The position numbers and the translations under genes were made by a program. A stretch of DNA of 64,000 bases, from NCBI GenBank assembly GCA_028724545.1, contig JAQYCU010000015.1, forward strand, positions 62,001 through 126,000, read 5' to 3'. The notes below the pieces were generated by a model. It saw nothing but the letters and a program-made list of their open reading frames with translations. It was not told where the DNA came from and ran no database searches. Positions 41,656 through 50,473 of this stretch are shown piece after piece (the first letter of the stretch is position 1; each line of letters opens with the position of its first letter). This stretch comes from a bacterium (GTDB taxonomy: Bacteria > Bacillota > Clostridia > Lachnospirales > Lachnospiraceae).

Positions 41656-42597
41656 GTGATTAATTTTTACCGTACTGATGACAGGATTATTCATGAAGAA
41701 GACAATTTAGCTCCAGGTGTTTGGGTTAATATGGTGAACCCGACCGTTACGGAAGGTGAAGATATTGCAAGGGAACTGGATATTGATTTGCAGGATTTGC
41801 TGGCTGCATTGGATGAAGAGGAAGGTTCCCGTGTGGAACTGGAAGATGGCTATACTCTGATTCTTGTCGATATTCCGGCGACGGAAATACGCCATGATAA
41901 AGAGGCTTATAATACTATCCCTCTTGGTATTATTTTGACACAGGACATTATTATTACGGTATGTACGGAGGAAACGCCGGTTTTGCAGGCGTTTATTAAT
42001 GGACGTGTCAAAGAGTTCAGTACGAAGAAAAAATTGCGTTTTGTATATCAGATTTTGTTCCGTGTGTCTACATTATATCAGTCGCATCTGCGTATCATTG
42101 ACAAAAAACGTACAGAAATCGAGGAACGCATTGATGACCACACAGAAAATGTGGATTTGATTGATTTGCATGCATTGGAGTCGACGCTGGTTTACTTTGC
42201 GACTTCTCTGAGGGCAAATGCCGTGGTTTTAGACCGTCTGACACGTTACAAAAGACTGGAGCAGTACCCGGATGACAAAGACCTGCTGGGTGATGTTATT
42301 GTCGAGAATCGTCAGGCGATAGAAATGACATCGATTTACAGGGACATTATCAATGGAACACGGGAACTGATGTCTTCTGTTCTGGATAACAGGCTGAATC
42401 ACGTAATGCAGTCGTTAACTTCTATTACACTGGTTATGGGTATTCCTACGCTGGTATCTGGTCTTTACGGTATGAATGTCAATGCAAAATGGGTGCCACT
42501 TGCGAATACGGCGCATGGTTTTGGATTGATTTGTATTATGATACTAGTTATTTGTGTTCTGCTTTTATTCTTTTTAAAGAGGAAAAAGATTTTATAG
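41656..42597 (+). CDS. corA: CorA-family divalent metal transporter
   Basis: A 313-residue CorA protein. A large N-terminal cytoplasmic domain is followed by two C-terminal helices, and the selectivity motif YGMNVN lies between them (near residue 275). CorA forms pentamers that conduct Mg2+, and some members take Co2+ or Ni2+. The ORF begins with ATT-like context 'gtgatta', so initiation at the GTG at 41656 is used. It has its own promoter after the tandem repeats. Confidence 0.92.
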   Translation: MINFYRTDDRIIHEEDNLAPGVWVNMVNPTVTEGEDIARELDIDLQDLLAALDEEEGSRVELEDGYTLILVDIPATEIRHDKEAYNTIPLGIILTQDIIITVCTEETPVLQAFINGRVKEFSTKKKLRFVYQILFRVSTLYQSHLRIIDKKRTEIEERIDDHTENVDLIDLHALESTLVYFATSLRANAVVLDRLTRYKRLEQYPDDKDLLGDVIVENRQAIEMTSIYRDIINGTRELMSSVLDNRLNHVMQSLTSITLVMGIPTLVSGLYGMNVNAKWVPLANTAHGFGLICIMILVICVLLLFFLKRKKIL

Positions 42598-42808
42598 CGA
42601 TATTTGCCATTTATTACGTTGTTATTCCTTATTTTTTAAGAAAACAATTTAATAACCATATGAATTTTATTTATATTTTGTGATTTAGAAATTGTTATTT
42701 GTGACCTTACGGGAAGTTGCATAAAATCGCACGGTGACCAAATAAGCGAAAGAAAGAAAAAGCCAAAATGGGTACACTAAATAGAAAGAGTTTATGCGAG
42801 GTCTTTCT

Positions 42809-43540
42809 ATGCGATATATAAATGATTTGGATGTAGGGACACGTTTAAAAAATCTTCGTCTGGACAGAGAAGAAAAAATGATTGATATTGCGCTGGAGTT
42901 TGATATTTCGATGGCACAATACAGTCGTTTAGAAAGTGGAAAGGTCCGGATTTCTGTCGATGTATTGGGCAAAGCGTGTCAATACTATAATGTATCTATT
43001 GATTATATTCTTTTTGGAGAACAATATTCTCCAAAAAGTTTTTTCTTTACTAAAGTGCAAAAGTTTGAAGAAAAGGACAGCCGACGGTTTTTGAAAATAT
43101 TGAGTTGCCTTTTGAATCTGCATTGTTTTTCAAAACAGCAAAAACAGGAACCAATGTATAAGATTTTTGCCGGTGGTCTGCTGGAAATGATACCACCGGA
43201 TGCTGATAATACAATGCCATATGTTTTAGAATACGAAAGAAACCTCCAGGGAAAAAGTGAAAATACAATGATAGAAGAATTAGGTCTTACCAGATTCAAG
43301 TGGAATTCCATTATGAACGGAACAAGAGTAAATGATGTGAATATTCCGTTGGCAATCAGTAATCAGTTTGGGTATGATTTAAGTTTTCTGATACAGAATA
43401 AACTGTCAGCAAACTTATTTTTTGATGATTTGTTTTTTGAACTGGAAAAGACACATCAGAGTCATATTGTCACTCTGTTTGATGAAATTATAACAAAAGA
43501 AGGCGAAATCTATCTGTTAGAAACCCAGAAAAGAAAATAG
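42809..43540 (+). CDS. XRE-family transcriptional regulator
   Basis: A 243-residue protein with an N-terminal HTH_3/XRE domain (VGTRLKNLRLDREEKMIDIA, MAQYSRLESGKV) and a longer C-terminal region without recognised motifs. The typical DYILFGE end of the HTH domain is present. I chose ATG 42809 with GAGG seven bases upstream; an ATG at 42794 has a weaker site. The upstream 196 bases are AT-rich and include a direct repeat of GTGACC. Targets are unknown. It lies immediately upstream of composite element copy 3. Confidence 0.85.
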   Translation: MRYINDLDVGTRLKNLRLDREEKMIDIALEFDISMAQYSRLESGKVRISVDVLGKACQYYNVSIDYILFGEQYSPKSFFFTKVQKFEEKDSRRFLKILSCLLNLHCFSKQQKQEPMYKIFAGGLLEMIPPDADNTMPYVLEYERNLQGKSENTMIEELGLTRFKWNSIMNGTRVNDVNIPLAISNQFGYDLSFLIQNKLSANLFFDDLFFELEKTHQSHIVTLFDEIITKEGEIYLLETQKRK

Positions 43541-43568
43541 GAGAAATGTGGGCATAGGAGTTATTGAA

Positions 43569-43714
43569 CCTGACTGCATAGGCTCCTTTTTCTAATCAGG
43601 GGACGCTCGCGCTGCGCAAACTACGCAGCAGTACATAGTATCCTAAAAAACAGGATACAAGTACTGGCGAGTTTGAAGCCCCCTTTATTAGAAAAAGGAG
43701 CCTATGCAGCCAGG
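43569..43714. repeat. Composite element copy 3, first module A
   Basis: 146 nt. The arms read CTGCATAGGCTCC with GGAGCCTATGCAG, TTCTAAT with ATTAGAA and AGGGG with CCCCT. The core differs from copies 1 and 2 by CTCGCG for CTCTCG and by the loss of one pair in TATCCT, but the CAAACTA loop and GCGAGTTTG are unchanged. Confidence 0.85.
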
Positions 43715-43780
43715 CAATTCAGGTAGAGGTGTCCTAGAGAGAATGTTTTCAAAATTTGTCCAGGGTGTGATACATTCCGT

Positions 43781-43905
43781 TCTAATCAGGGGACGCTCGC
43801 GCTGCGCAAACTACGCAGCAGTACATAGTATCCTAAAAAACAGGATACAAGTACTGGCGAGTTTGAAGCCCCCATTGAATAGAAAAAGGAGCCTATGCAG
43901 CCAGG
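43781..43905. repeat. Composite element copy 3, second (5'-truncated) module A
   Basis: A duplicate of the first module with 190-bp spacing. The core and the 3' arm are complete, but the 5' arm starts only at TCTAATCAGGGG, so the outer half of the stem has no partner. The 3' arm has also diverged (CCCATTGAATAGAAA). Confidence 0.85.
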
Positions 43906-44029
43906 CAATTCAGACAGTGGTGTTAGGGGCATAATGCTGTCCTCTTTTTAGCATAAGGGGCATATGTAACCTGTAAGTTTACCCCGTGATTCTCCAAGTA
44001 AGAATATAGTGCAACAGCCAATATTGAAA

Positions 44030-44177
44030 TGGCTGTGATAAAAAAAGAACTTCCTAAAAGCAGCTGTTAAACAGACACTGGTGCTTAGTGGACGTCCTAT
44101 GTCCACTTATGCACCACTGTGTCTGTTTCCAAGCGAAAGCGTGCTGCTGTAGGAAGTTCTTTTTTTATCACATGCCC
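44030..44177. repeat. Composite element copy 3, module B
   Basis: 148 nt, same fold as the other module B copies. CAGACAC pairs fully with GTGTCTG and GTGGAC with GTCCAC. The conserved unpaired strand reads AAGCGAAAGCGTG, GAAA replacing the GAGA of copies 1 and 2. Confidence 0.85.
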
Positions 44178-44253
44178 TTCTTATGCACCACTGTGTCTGT
44201 TTCCAAGCGAAAGCGTGCTGCTGTAGGAAGTTCTTTTTTATCACATGCCCTTC
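44178..44253. repeat. Partial 74-bp duplicate of module B 3' half
   Basis: A direct copy of 44106-44179 that keeps GCACCACTGTGTCTG, AAGCGAAAGCGTGCTGCTGT and the closing arm up to CACATGCCC. It lacks the 5' half. The aminotransferase gene ends 10 bases further on. Confidence 0.85.
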
Positions 44254-44262
44254 TTATATTCC

Positions 44263-45480
44263 TTACTTCTGGTGGTAATCCCCCAAAAATTCTTTCAGAG
44301 CTGTTGTTGCATGCTGTAATTGCTCCAGACAAGGCAGATAAACAATACGAAAATGGTCAGGCTGCTCCCAATGGAATCCTCCACCGTGTGTCAGGAGGAT
44401 TTTCTTTTCTCTAAGAAAATCAAGAACAAATTTCTCATCATCCACAATATGGAAACGCTGGTTGTCCAGTTTTGGGAAAATATAAAAAGCAGCCTTTGGT
44501 TTCACGGCACTTAAGCCCGGAATGTCATTTATGGCATCGCAAATAAATTTTCTTTGTTCGTAGATTCGGCCACCCGGAACTAACAATTTTTTCGTTTCAT
44601 CCAGATGTTCTAACGCCGTCGGAATCAGTGATTGTGCCGGTACATTGGAGCAAAGCCGCATAGAAGAAAGCAGATTAATACCCTCTATGTATCCCTTTGT
44701 ACGGGATTTATCACCACAAAGACACATCCAGCCACAGCGATAACCGGCAATCAGGTGCGATTTTGACAAACCGTTAAAAGATACCGTTAGCAAATCCGGC
44801 GCAAGTGACGCAAGAGCAATGTGTTCTTCGTCATCCATAACAAGACGGTCATAAATTTCATCTGCAAAAAGAATCAGTTCATGTTCTCTTGCAAGATTGA
44901 CAATCTGCTCTAATATTTCTTTTGGATAAAGAGCACCGGTAGGGTTATTTGGATTGATAACGACAATAGCTTTTGTGTTTGGTGTGATTTTTTTTCGCAT
45001 ATCGTCAATATCAGGATACCAGTCGGAAGATTCATCGCACAGATAATGTACGGCAGTTCCACCGGCGAGTGTTACAGAAGCTGTCCAAAGAGGGTAATCA
45101 GGGGCAGGTACCAAGACTTCATCCCCATAATTCAAAAGTCCCTGCATTGACAGAGTAATGAGTTCGCTGACACCATTTCCGGTGTATATATCATTTTCTG
45201 TCACATTAGGCATATGTTTGCTTTTACAATATTCCAAAATGGCCCTTCTGGCAGAGAGAAGTCCTTTTGAGTCAGAGTATCCTTCCGTTGCCGTCAGATT
45301 TTCACTCATACACTGAATCATTACATCAGGTGCTTTAAAATTAAAAGGTGCCGGATTGCCGATATTAAGTTTGATAATATCTTCCCCGGCTGCTATCATC
45401 CGGTTGGCTTCGTCCATAACCGGGCCACGTATATCATAACAGACATTATTTAATTTCGTTGATTTTTCAAATGTTCTCAT
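44263..45480 (-). CDS. Pyridoxal-phosphate aminotransferase (alanine-type)
   Basis: A 405-residue class I/II aminotransferase. NIGNPAPFNF at the N-terminus, VVINPNNPTGALYP and DEIYDRLV in the core, and FNGLSKSHLIAGYRCGW with the PLP lysine are all visible. The pattern matches AlaA-type alanine aminotransferases, which transfer the amino group of alanine or glutamate to pyruvate or 2-oxoglutarate; related substrates are possible. The ATG has AGAGG upstream on the minus strand. It is transcribed alone, towards composite repeat copy 3. Confidence 0.88.
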   Translation of the reverse strand: MRTFEKSTKLNNVCYDIRGPVMDEANRMIAAGEDIIKLNIGNPAPFNFKAPDVMIQCMSENLTATEGYSDSKGLLSARRAILEYCKSKHMPNVTENDIYTGNGVSELITLSMQGLLNYGDEVLVPAPDYPLWTASVTLAGGTAVHYLCDESSDWYPDIDDMRKKITPNTKAIVVINPNNPTGALYPKEILEQIVNLAREHELILFADEIYDRLVMDDEEHIALASLAPDLLTVSFNGLSKSHLIAGYRCGWMCLCGDKSRTKGYIEGINLLSSMRLCSNVPAQSLIPTALEHLDETKKLLVPGGRIYEQRKFICDAINDIPGLSAVKPKAAFYIFPKLDNQRFHIVDDEKFVLDFLREKKILLTHGGGFHWEQPDHFRIVYLPCLEQLQHATTALKEFLGDYHQK

Positions 45481-45812
45481 ATAAATCCTCTTTCCTGTGC
45501 AAGAAATCGTTTTCTCGTACGTTTTGTTATAAAATATCCCCCCTACACTATCATAAACTTCTTGGTACGATTTTTCAATGGTTAGATGCTTTAAATTATT
45601 TTTGTTCTGCAGAAGATTTATATTATTTTTGCGATATTGCCAGATTTACCTCATTTTTGCTACAGACGATTTGAAGTTATAGGATAAGCCAGATATCCTG
45701 TGCAGTTTATAAGAGGGAAAAGAGCCAGTTTGTAAATGAGGTGTGATAAAAACAGTCTAAGATATGGATTACAGCATACATTAATAAGAGAGAAAATAGG
45801 GAGGAATTGCTT
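45481..45812. other. Intergenic region with a module B remnant
   Basis: A 332-base gap between the divergent aminotransferase and spmA genes. It is AT-rich and codes for nothing convincing. The only notable content is the 25-base remnant of module B at 45728-45752. Confidence 0.5.
45728..45752. repeat. Truncated module B remnant (5' arm only)
   Basis: GTTTGTAAATGAGGTGTGAT and the A-rich continuation match the start of module B and its upstream flank in copy 1 (TTTGTAAATGGGCTGTGAT) with two differences. Sequence beyond it no longer matches, and no complementary 3' arm follows. Confidence 0.6.
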
Positions 45813-46463
45813 GTGCTAAATTATTTATGGGGATTTATGATTCTGGCAGGAATTGGTTTTGGAATGGTAACAGGTCAGGTAGAGGCACTCAGCAATGCAG
45901 CGATTGACAGTGCAGGAGAAGCCGTGACGCTTGCCATAACAATGCTCGGAATTATGTCAATGTGGACGGGGCTTATGGAAATCGCCAGACAGTCCGGCAT
46001 AATGGAGCAGATGACAAAAGGTCTGCGTCCGGTGTTGCATTTTCTGTTTCCAAGAATCCCGGCTGACCATAAGGCAAATGAATATATTGCTGCCAATATT
46101 ATTGCAAACATTCTGGGACTGGGATGGGCAGCGACACCAATGGGATTAAAGGCAATGAAAGAACTTGCCGGATTAGAAAGGGAGAGAATTGCGAGAATCC
46201 AGAAAAAGGAAGCTGCAGAAGATATTCCAATAAGAAAAACAGCAGACGATATTCAGCTTACAAAGGCATCGGATGAAATGTGTACCTTTCTGGTAATTAA
46301 TATTTCGTCTTTGCAAATTATACCCGTCAGCGTGATTGCCTACCGGGCACAATATGGTGCAGTAAACCCGGCAGCAATTGTGCTGCCGGGTCTGATAGCT
46401 ACCATGATAAGTACTGCAATAGCAGTACTATTTTGCAGATGGATGTGTAAGAAAGGAGAGTAA
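45813..46463 (+). CDS. spmA: Spore maturation protein A / nucleoside recognition domain protein
   Basis: A 216-residue membrane protein of the Gate/nucleoside-recognition (SpmA) family. MSMWTGLMEIARQSG, HKANEYIAANIIANILGLGWAATPMG and NISSLQIIPVSVIAYR are characteristic. SpmA and SpmB act in spore core dehydration. The partner spmB, normally adjacent, is absent here. I chose GTG 45813 because GGGAGG is eight bases upstream; TTG 45807 leaves too short a gap. Its stop abuts the stop of convergent pepD with no intervening base. Confidence 0.88.
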   Translation: MLNYLWGFMILAGIGFGMVTGQVEALSNAAIDSAGEAVTLAITMLGIMSMWTGLMEIARQSGIMEQMTKGLRPVLHFLFPRIPADHKANEYIAANIIANILGLGWAATPMGLKAMKELAGLERERIARIQKKEAAEDIPIRKTADDIQLTKASDEMCTFLVINISSLQIIPVSVIAYRAQYGAVNPAAIVLPGLIATMISTAIAVLFCRWMCKKGE

Positions 46464-47918
46464 TTATTTTAACTCTTTTAAAACTTCCAGTGTATAATTC
46501 CAAGTGCGTTGTACACTGGCCACATCCATTGATTCGTTTGGCGTGTGAATATCATTCATATCCGGACCAAATGAAACGCAGTCAAGTCCCGGTAATTTAC
46601 CGGAGAAAAGTCCACATTCAACACCGGCATGAAGTGCCTGGACAACAGGCTTTCTGCCGTATTGTTTTTCAAAAATAGAAATCATCAGGTCACGAAGCAT
46701 AGAATCCTGACGGTATTCCCATGCCGGATAAGCACCGGAATTGGTAACAGAACCACCAAGTGCTTCCATCAGACAGGTAATACGGCTGACCAGTTCACTT
46801 TTTTCCGTTTCCACGCTGCTACGGACAGCAAAGGAAAAAGTAACTTCTGTTTCTTTGGTAGATAAAATACCTAAGTTGAGGGAAGTCTGTACCAGTCCTT
46901 CAATATCGTGGCTCATACGCTGTATGCCACCCGGAAGGTTTACCAGTGCAGTAATGATTTTTGCCGTAGTGTCGGCAGTCATTACCATTTCAGAAGACGA
47001 ACCGTTTTCAGCTTCCAGCAAGAGTTTGATGCCGGAATCGACGGCATGGTATTCCTTTTGGTAAATATTGCTTAATTCCTCAATTGTCTGTCTGACAACA
47101 GCAATATCTGCCGTATCCGTTACCAGTAATTCTGCCTGTGCTTCCCGTGGGATGGCATTATCTTTCAGACCACCGTTTACCGAGAGAAGATGGAAAGAAA
47201 CTTTCTGTGATAATGCATACAAAGTGCGTCCAAGCAGCTGGCATGCATTTGCACGTCCCTTGTCAATTTCCACACCGGAATGTCCTCCTAAAAGGCCGGT
47301 AATGGTAAGTGTTATCTTTGTTCCTGCTTTTTCTTCTTTCTTGACAGGCAGGTGGGCAAGTGTGCTGATGCCTCCTGCACAGCTGACCAGAAGATAGCCT
47401 TCATCTTCCGAATCCAGATTCAGCATAATTCTGGATTTGAGAGGGGAGCAGTCAAGAGCAGATGCTCCAAGCATACCGATTTCTTCATCTACTGTAAGCA
47501 CAACCTCAAGAGGAGGGTGTGGAATGTCAGTAGAAGCAAGGATAGCCAGTGCATAAGCAACGGCGATACCATCATCACCACCTAAGGTGGTTCCTTTTGC
47601 AGAAATAACATTGTCCTGCAATTCCAGGGAAAGTCCGTCTTTTGTAAAATCAATATCGCAATCAGCTTCTTTTTCACACACCATATCCAGATGCCCCTGC
47701 AGCATAACCGGTGCAGAGTTTTCGTAACCCGGTGTGCCGTCCTTAAAAATAATGACGTTATTAGAATCATCCTGTATATAGTTTAAATGATGTTCTTTGG
47801 CAAAGGTAACGCAGTAATCACTGATAGCCTTTGTGTTAGTAGAACCATGTGGAATCCCACAAATTTCTTCAAAATAGTGAAATACCGGTGCAGGTTCAAG
47901 ATTTGATAAAATTCCCAT
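46464..47918 (-). CDS. pepD: Aminoacyl-histidine dipeptidase
   Basis: A 484-residue M20/PepD-type zinc dipeptidase. Metal-site motifs are LQGHLDMVCEK, GGDDGIAVA and VDEEIGMLGA; LNLDSEDEG and HAGVECGLFSGKLPG follow. PepD cleaves dipeptides such as carnosine and other aminoacyl-histidines in the cytoplasm. It is the third gene of a minus-strand group after an OPT peptide transporter and a PqqD-like protein (37-base gap), which fits a peptide uptake and breakdown role. AAGGAG precedes the ATG. Confidence 0.93.
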   Translation of the reverse strand: MGILSNLEPAPVFHYFEEICGIPHGSTNTKAISDYCVTFAKEHHLNYIQDDSNNVIIFKDGTPGYENSAPVMLQGHLDMVCEKEADCDIDFTKDGLSLELQDNVISAKGTTLGGDDGIAVAYALAILASTDIPHPPLEVVLTVDEEIGMLGASALDCSPLKSRIMLNLDSEDEGYLLVSCAGGISTLAHLPVKKEEKAGTKITLTITGLLGGHSGVEIDKGRANACQLLGRTLYALSQKVSFHLLSVNGGLKDNAIPREAQAELLVTDTADIAVVRQTIEELSNIYQKEYHAVDSGIKLLLEAENGSSSEMVMTADTTAKIITALVNLPGGIQRMSHDIEGLVQTSLNLGILSTKETEVTFSFAVRSSVETEKSELVSRITCLMEALGGSVTNSGAYPAWEYRQDSMLRDLMISIFEKQYGRKPVVQALHAGVECGLFSGKLPGLDCVSFGPDMNDIHTPNESMDVASVQRTWNYTLEVLKELK

Positions 47919-47955
47919 ACTAACTCCTTTCTAAACAGCTTGTGTGAAAAATAAT

Positions 47956-48327
47956 CTATTCGTTTTCTTTTTCACACAAGTGCATTTCTGTGACAAAGTG
48001 ATTTTCCTGAAGCGTATGAAGAAAAGTAATAACCCGGTCTAACATACGGTCCTGTTCTTCAGGAAACAGTTCTTTCATCTGACAGACAACATCATATACC
48101 GTATTTTTGCCATCAAGTGCCTTCCATACGGAAGTACCATAATTGTCCAATGCAATATGGCTGACACGTGGACGGTGAAAAAATGTCTGTGCTATTTTGT
48201 GGAAAAAACCTTTGTTGACCATATCAAGAACGACCATGCCGTCTTTTCGTGTGGTCCATTTTAGCTCCGGCTGGGGAACCAAAATAATATCCATATAGTT
48301 TTGTGGGATTTTCTTCTTACGCTTCAT
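47956..48327 (-). CDS. PqqD-family protein
   Basis: A 123-residue protein. The region with VSHIALDNYGTSVWKALDGKNTVYDVVCQMKEL and the following helix fits the PqqD fold, a small winged-helix peptide-binding domain (also called RRE) used to deliver precursor peptides to RiPP-modifying enzymes. No radical SAM peptide maturase or precursor peptide is nearby. It is placed between an OPT transporter gene (26 bases) and pepD (37 bases), so a peptide-related role is plausible but unproven. Confidence 0.75.
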   Translation of the reverse strand: MKRKKKIPQNYMDIILVPQPELKWTTRKDGMVVLDMVNKGFFHKIAQTFFHRPRVSHIALDNYGTSVWKALDGKNTVYDVVCQMKELFPEEQDRMLDRVITFLHTLQENHFVTEMHLCEKENE

Positions 48328-48353
48328 ATCATATGCAACCTTTCTATAAAAAA

Positions 48354-50261
48354 TTATGCTGATTTTTTCTTCTTCTCATGAACGGAGAAGTATACTAAGG
48401 AAGCCAGCAGAACTACGAAGAATATGGTAGCTCCGATATTTCCTAATGGTGCGCCAAGATTAATTGTTTCGGCAAGTGTTTTTCCACTGTTAAGAGGAAT
48501 GATGGCAAAGACTGCAAGAAGAATACCGACTAAGCCTTCACCGGCAATCAGACCGGAACTGTACAGTACACCTTTGTCAACAATATTTTTGCGCTCTTCT
48601 TCTGATTTGCATGCTTTCTTTTTATCGAAGAACCAGCGAATCAGACCACCTACGAAAATAGGTGCAGAAAGGTAAATTGGAAGGTATAATCCGATGGCTA
48701 CCGGAAGTACAGGCAGTCCTAAGATTTCGATTACGATGGCAATGCCAACACCACAGAATACAAGTCCCCATGGCAATGTTCCACCCATAACACCTTCAAC
48801 AACCAGTTTCATTAATGTTGCCTGTGGTGCAGGAAGCTGTTGTGAGCCAAAGCCCCAGGCTGTATTTAAAAGATACATAACACCACCGATAGAAAGAGCA
48901 GCGACAACAGCTCCCAGTAATTCGCCAATCTGCTGGCGAATTGGTGTTGCACCTACGATATAGCCTGTTTTTAAATCCTGAGAAGTATCACCGGCCATTG
49001 CAGCGATAATACAGATGATAGTACCGATGCAGATAACAGATGCCATTCCGGAATATCCGGTAGTACCGGTTGCTTTCAAAATAGCAGTTGCAATCAAAAG
49101 TGTTGCGATAGCCATACCGGATACAGGGTTGTTAGAAGAACCAACTAAACCAACCATACGGCTTGAAACGGTTGCAAAGAAGAAACCGAATACAACAACG
49201 ATTAATGCACCAATCAGGCTGATTGGAATAGGTGGAAGTAACCAGATAATTACGGCGATTACAAGTACACCAATTAAAACAATTGGAAGAGGAAGGTCAC
49301 GATTTGTGCGTAACTCGTTTTCTTCTTTGTGGCCAAATCCCTTCATTGCTTTAGAGAATGTCTTTACGATTGTAGGAAGTGTCTTCAGAAGACTGATGAT
49401 ACCACCGGCAGCAACGGCGCCGGCACCGATATAACGGATGTAAGAACTCCAGATACCACTTGCACCAAGTGAACTGATGGCATCAGCAGCAGGAGCAATC
49501 ACGCTGTCTCCACCAAACAGTGAAATCAGTGGAATTAATACAAACCATCCTAAAACACCACCGGCAAACATATAACCTGCAATCTTGATACCACAGATAT
49601 AACCTACGCCGGCAAGGGCAGGAAGAACGTCAAGTCCAAAACCTGTTCTCAATGGTTTGATATTCCAGTTTACTTCAGAAGGGAAGAGGCAGAGTCCGTC
49701 TGCTACAAATTTGTAAAGGGCAGAAATTCCAAGACCGGAAAATACGATTTTGGATTTTTTGCCACCTTCTTCACCTGCAAGAAGGACTTCGGCACAAGCT
49801 GTTCCTTCAGGGAAAGGCAGAACGCCGTGTTCCTCAACAATCAGGGCAGTACGCAAAGGCACCATAAAGAGAACACCCAGAATACCACCACATGCAGCGA
49901 TTACTGCAATTTCAAGAAAAGAAGGTGCGTGAATGGCATCATTTTCAGAAGCCCACATAAATAATGCAGGTAATGTGAAAATGGCACCGGCTGCCAGTGA
50001 TTCACCGGCAGAACCAATTGTCTGTACCATGTTATTTTCGAGAATAGAATCTTTTCGCATAATAACACGGATGATTCCCATAGAGATAACTGCTGCCGGA
50101 ATAGAAGCAGATATTGTCATACCTACACGTAATCCGAGATAGGCATTGGCAGCACCAAAGACAACTGCCAGGAGCAGACCTAAGATAACAGATGTTACGG
50201 TAAGCTCAGGCATCACTTTGTCTGCCGCGACAAAGGGCTTGAAATCTTTTTTGTTTTCCAT
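48354..50261 (-). CDS. OPT-family oligopeptide transporter
   Basis: A 635-residue integral membrane protein with about fourteen helices. The N-terminal pattern AYLGLRVGMTISASIPAAVISMGIIR, MAGDTSQDLKTGYIVGATP and SLVYFSVHEKKKK-type C-terminus match the bacterial OPT family, proton-driven importers of small peptides and metal chelates. It leads a three-gene group with a PqqD-like protein and pepD, suggesting import and hydrolysis of peptides. GAGG precedes the ATG by eight bases. Substrate specificity cannot be read from sequence alone. Confidence 0.9.
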   Translation of the reverse strand: MENKKDFKPFVAADKVMPELTVTSVILGLLLAVVFGAANAYLGLRVGMTISASIPAAVISMGIIRVIMRKDSILENNMVQTIGSAGESLAAGAIFTLPALFMWASENDAIHAPSFLEIAVIAACGGILGVLFMVPLRTALIVEEHGVLPFPEGTACAEVLLAGEEGGKKSKIVFSGLGISALYKFVADGLCLFPSEVNWNIKPLRTGFGLDVLPALAGVGYICGIKIAGYMFAGGVLGWFVLIPLISLFGGDSVIAPAADAISSLGASGIWSSYIRYIGAGAVAAGGIISLLKTLPTIVKTFSKAMKGFGHKEENELRTNRDLPLPIVLIGVLVIAVIIWLLPPIPISLIGALIVVVFGFFFATVSSRMVGLVGSSNNPVSGMAIATLLIATAILKATGTTGYSGMASVICIGTIICIIAAMAGDTSQDLKTGYIVGATPIRQQIGELLGAVVAALSIGGVMYLLNTAWGFGSQQLPAPQATLMKLVVEGVMGGTLPWGLVFCGVGIAIVIEILGLPVLPVAIGLYLPIYLSAPIFVGGLIRWFFDKKKACKSEEERKNIVDKGVLYSSGLIAGEGLVGILLAVFAIIPLNSGKTLAETINLGAPLGNIGATIFFVVLLASLVYFSVHEKKKKSA

Positions 50262-50473
50262 TGTATAAACCTCATTTCTGCGTTGTCATTATTTTTTCTT
50301 AAATTTTGTATAAATGATGTATGGAAAGAGATACGGTCCGACAACGCTGGGACGGCATCTCTCTGAAAACGCACACCAAAACATTATAGCACAAAAAAAA
50401 TACAAAGTCAGTAGTTAAATATTGCTAAAATTGTGCAGGAAAAATAGACAAAATATACGAAAAGCAGAAAAAT

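Noticed and set aside
42700-42770. Direct repeat GTGACC before the XRE gene as an operator
   Set aside because: Only two short copies, no palindrome that pairs cleanly, too weak to call.
43704-43934. Open frame of 76 codons inside composite repeat copy 3
   Set aside because: It lies wholly within structured repeat modules, has no ribosome site and follows the repeat rather than a conserved protein pattern.
44088-44414. Open frame of 108 codons across module B and the aminotransferase 3' end
   Set aside because: It covers the duplicated module B arms and runs antisense into the aminotransferase gene; no coding signal.
45481-45674. Short plus-strand open frame upstream of spmA
   Set aside because: It overlaps the aminotransferase start on the other strand, has no ribosome site and no recognisable protein features.
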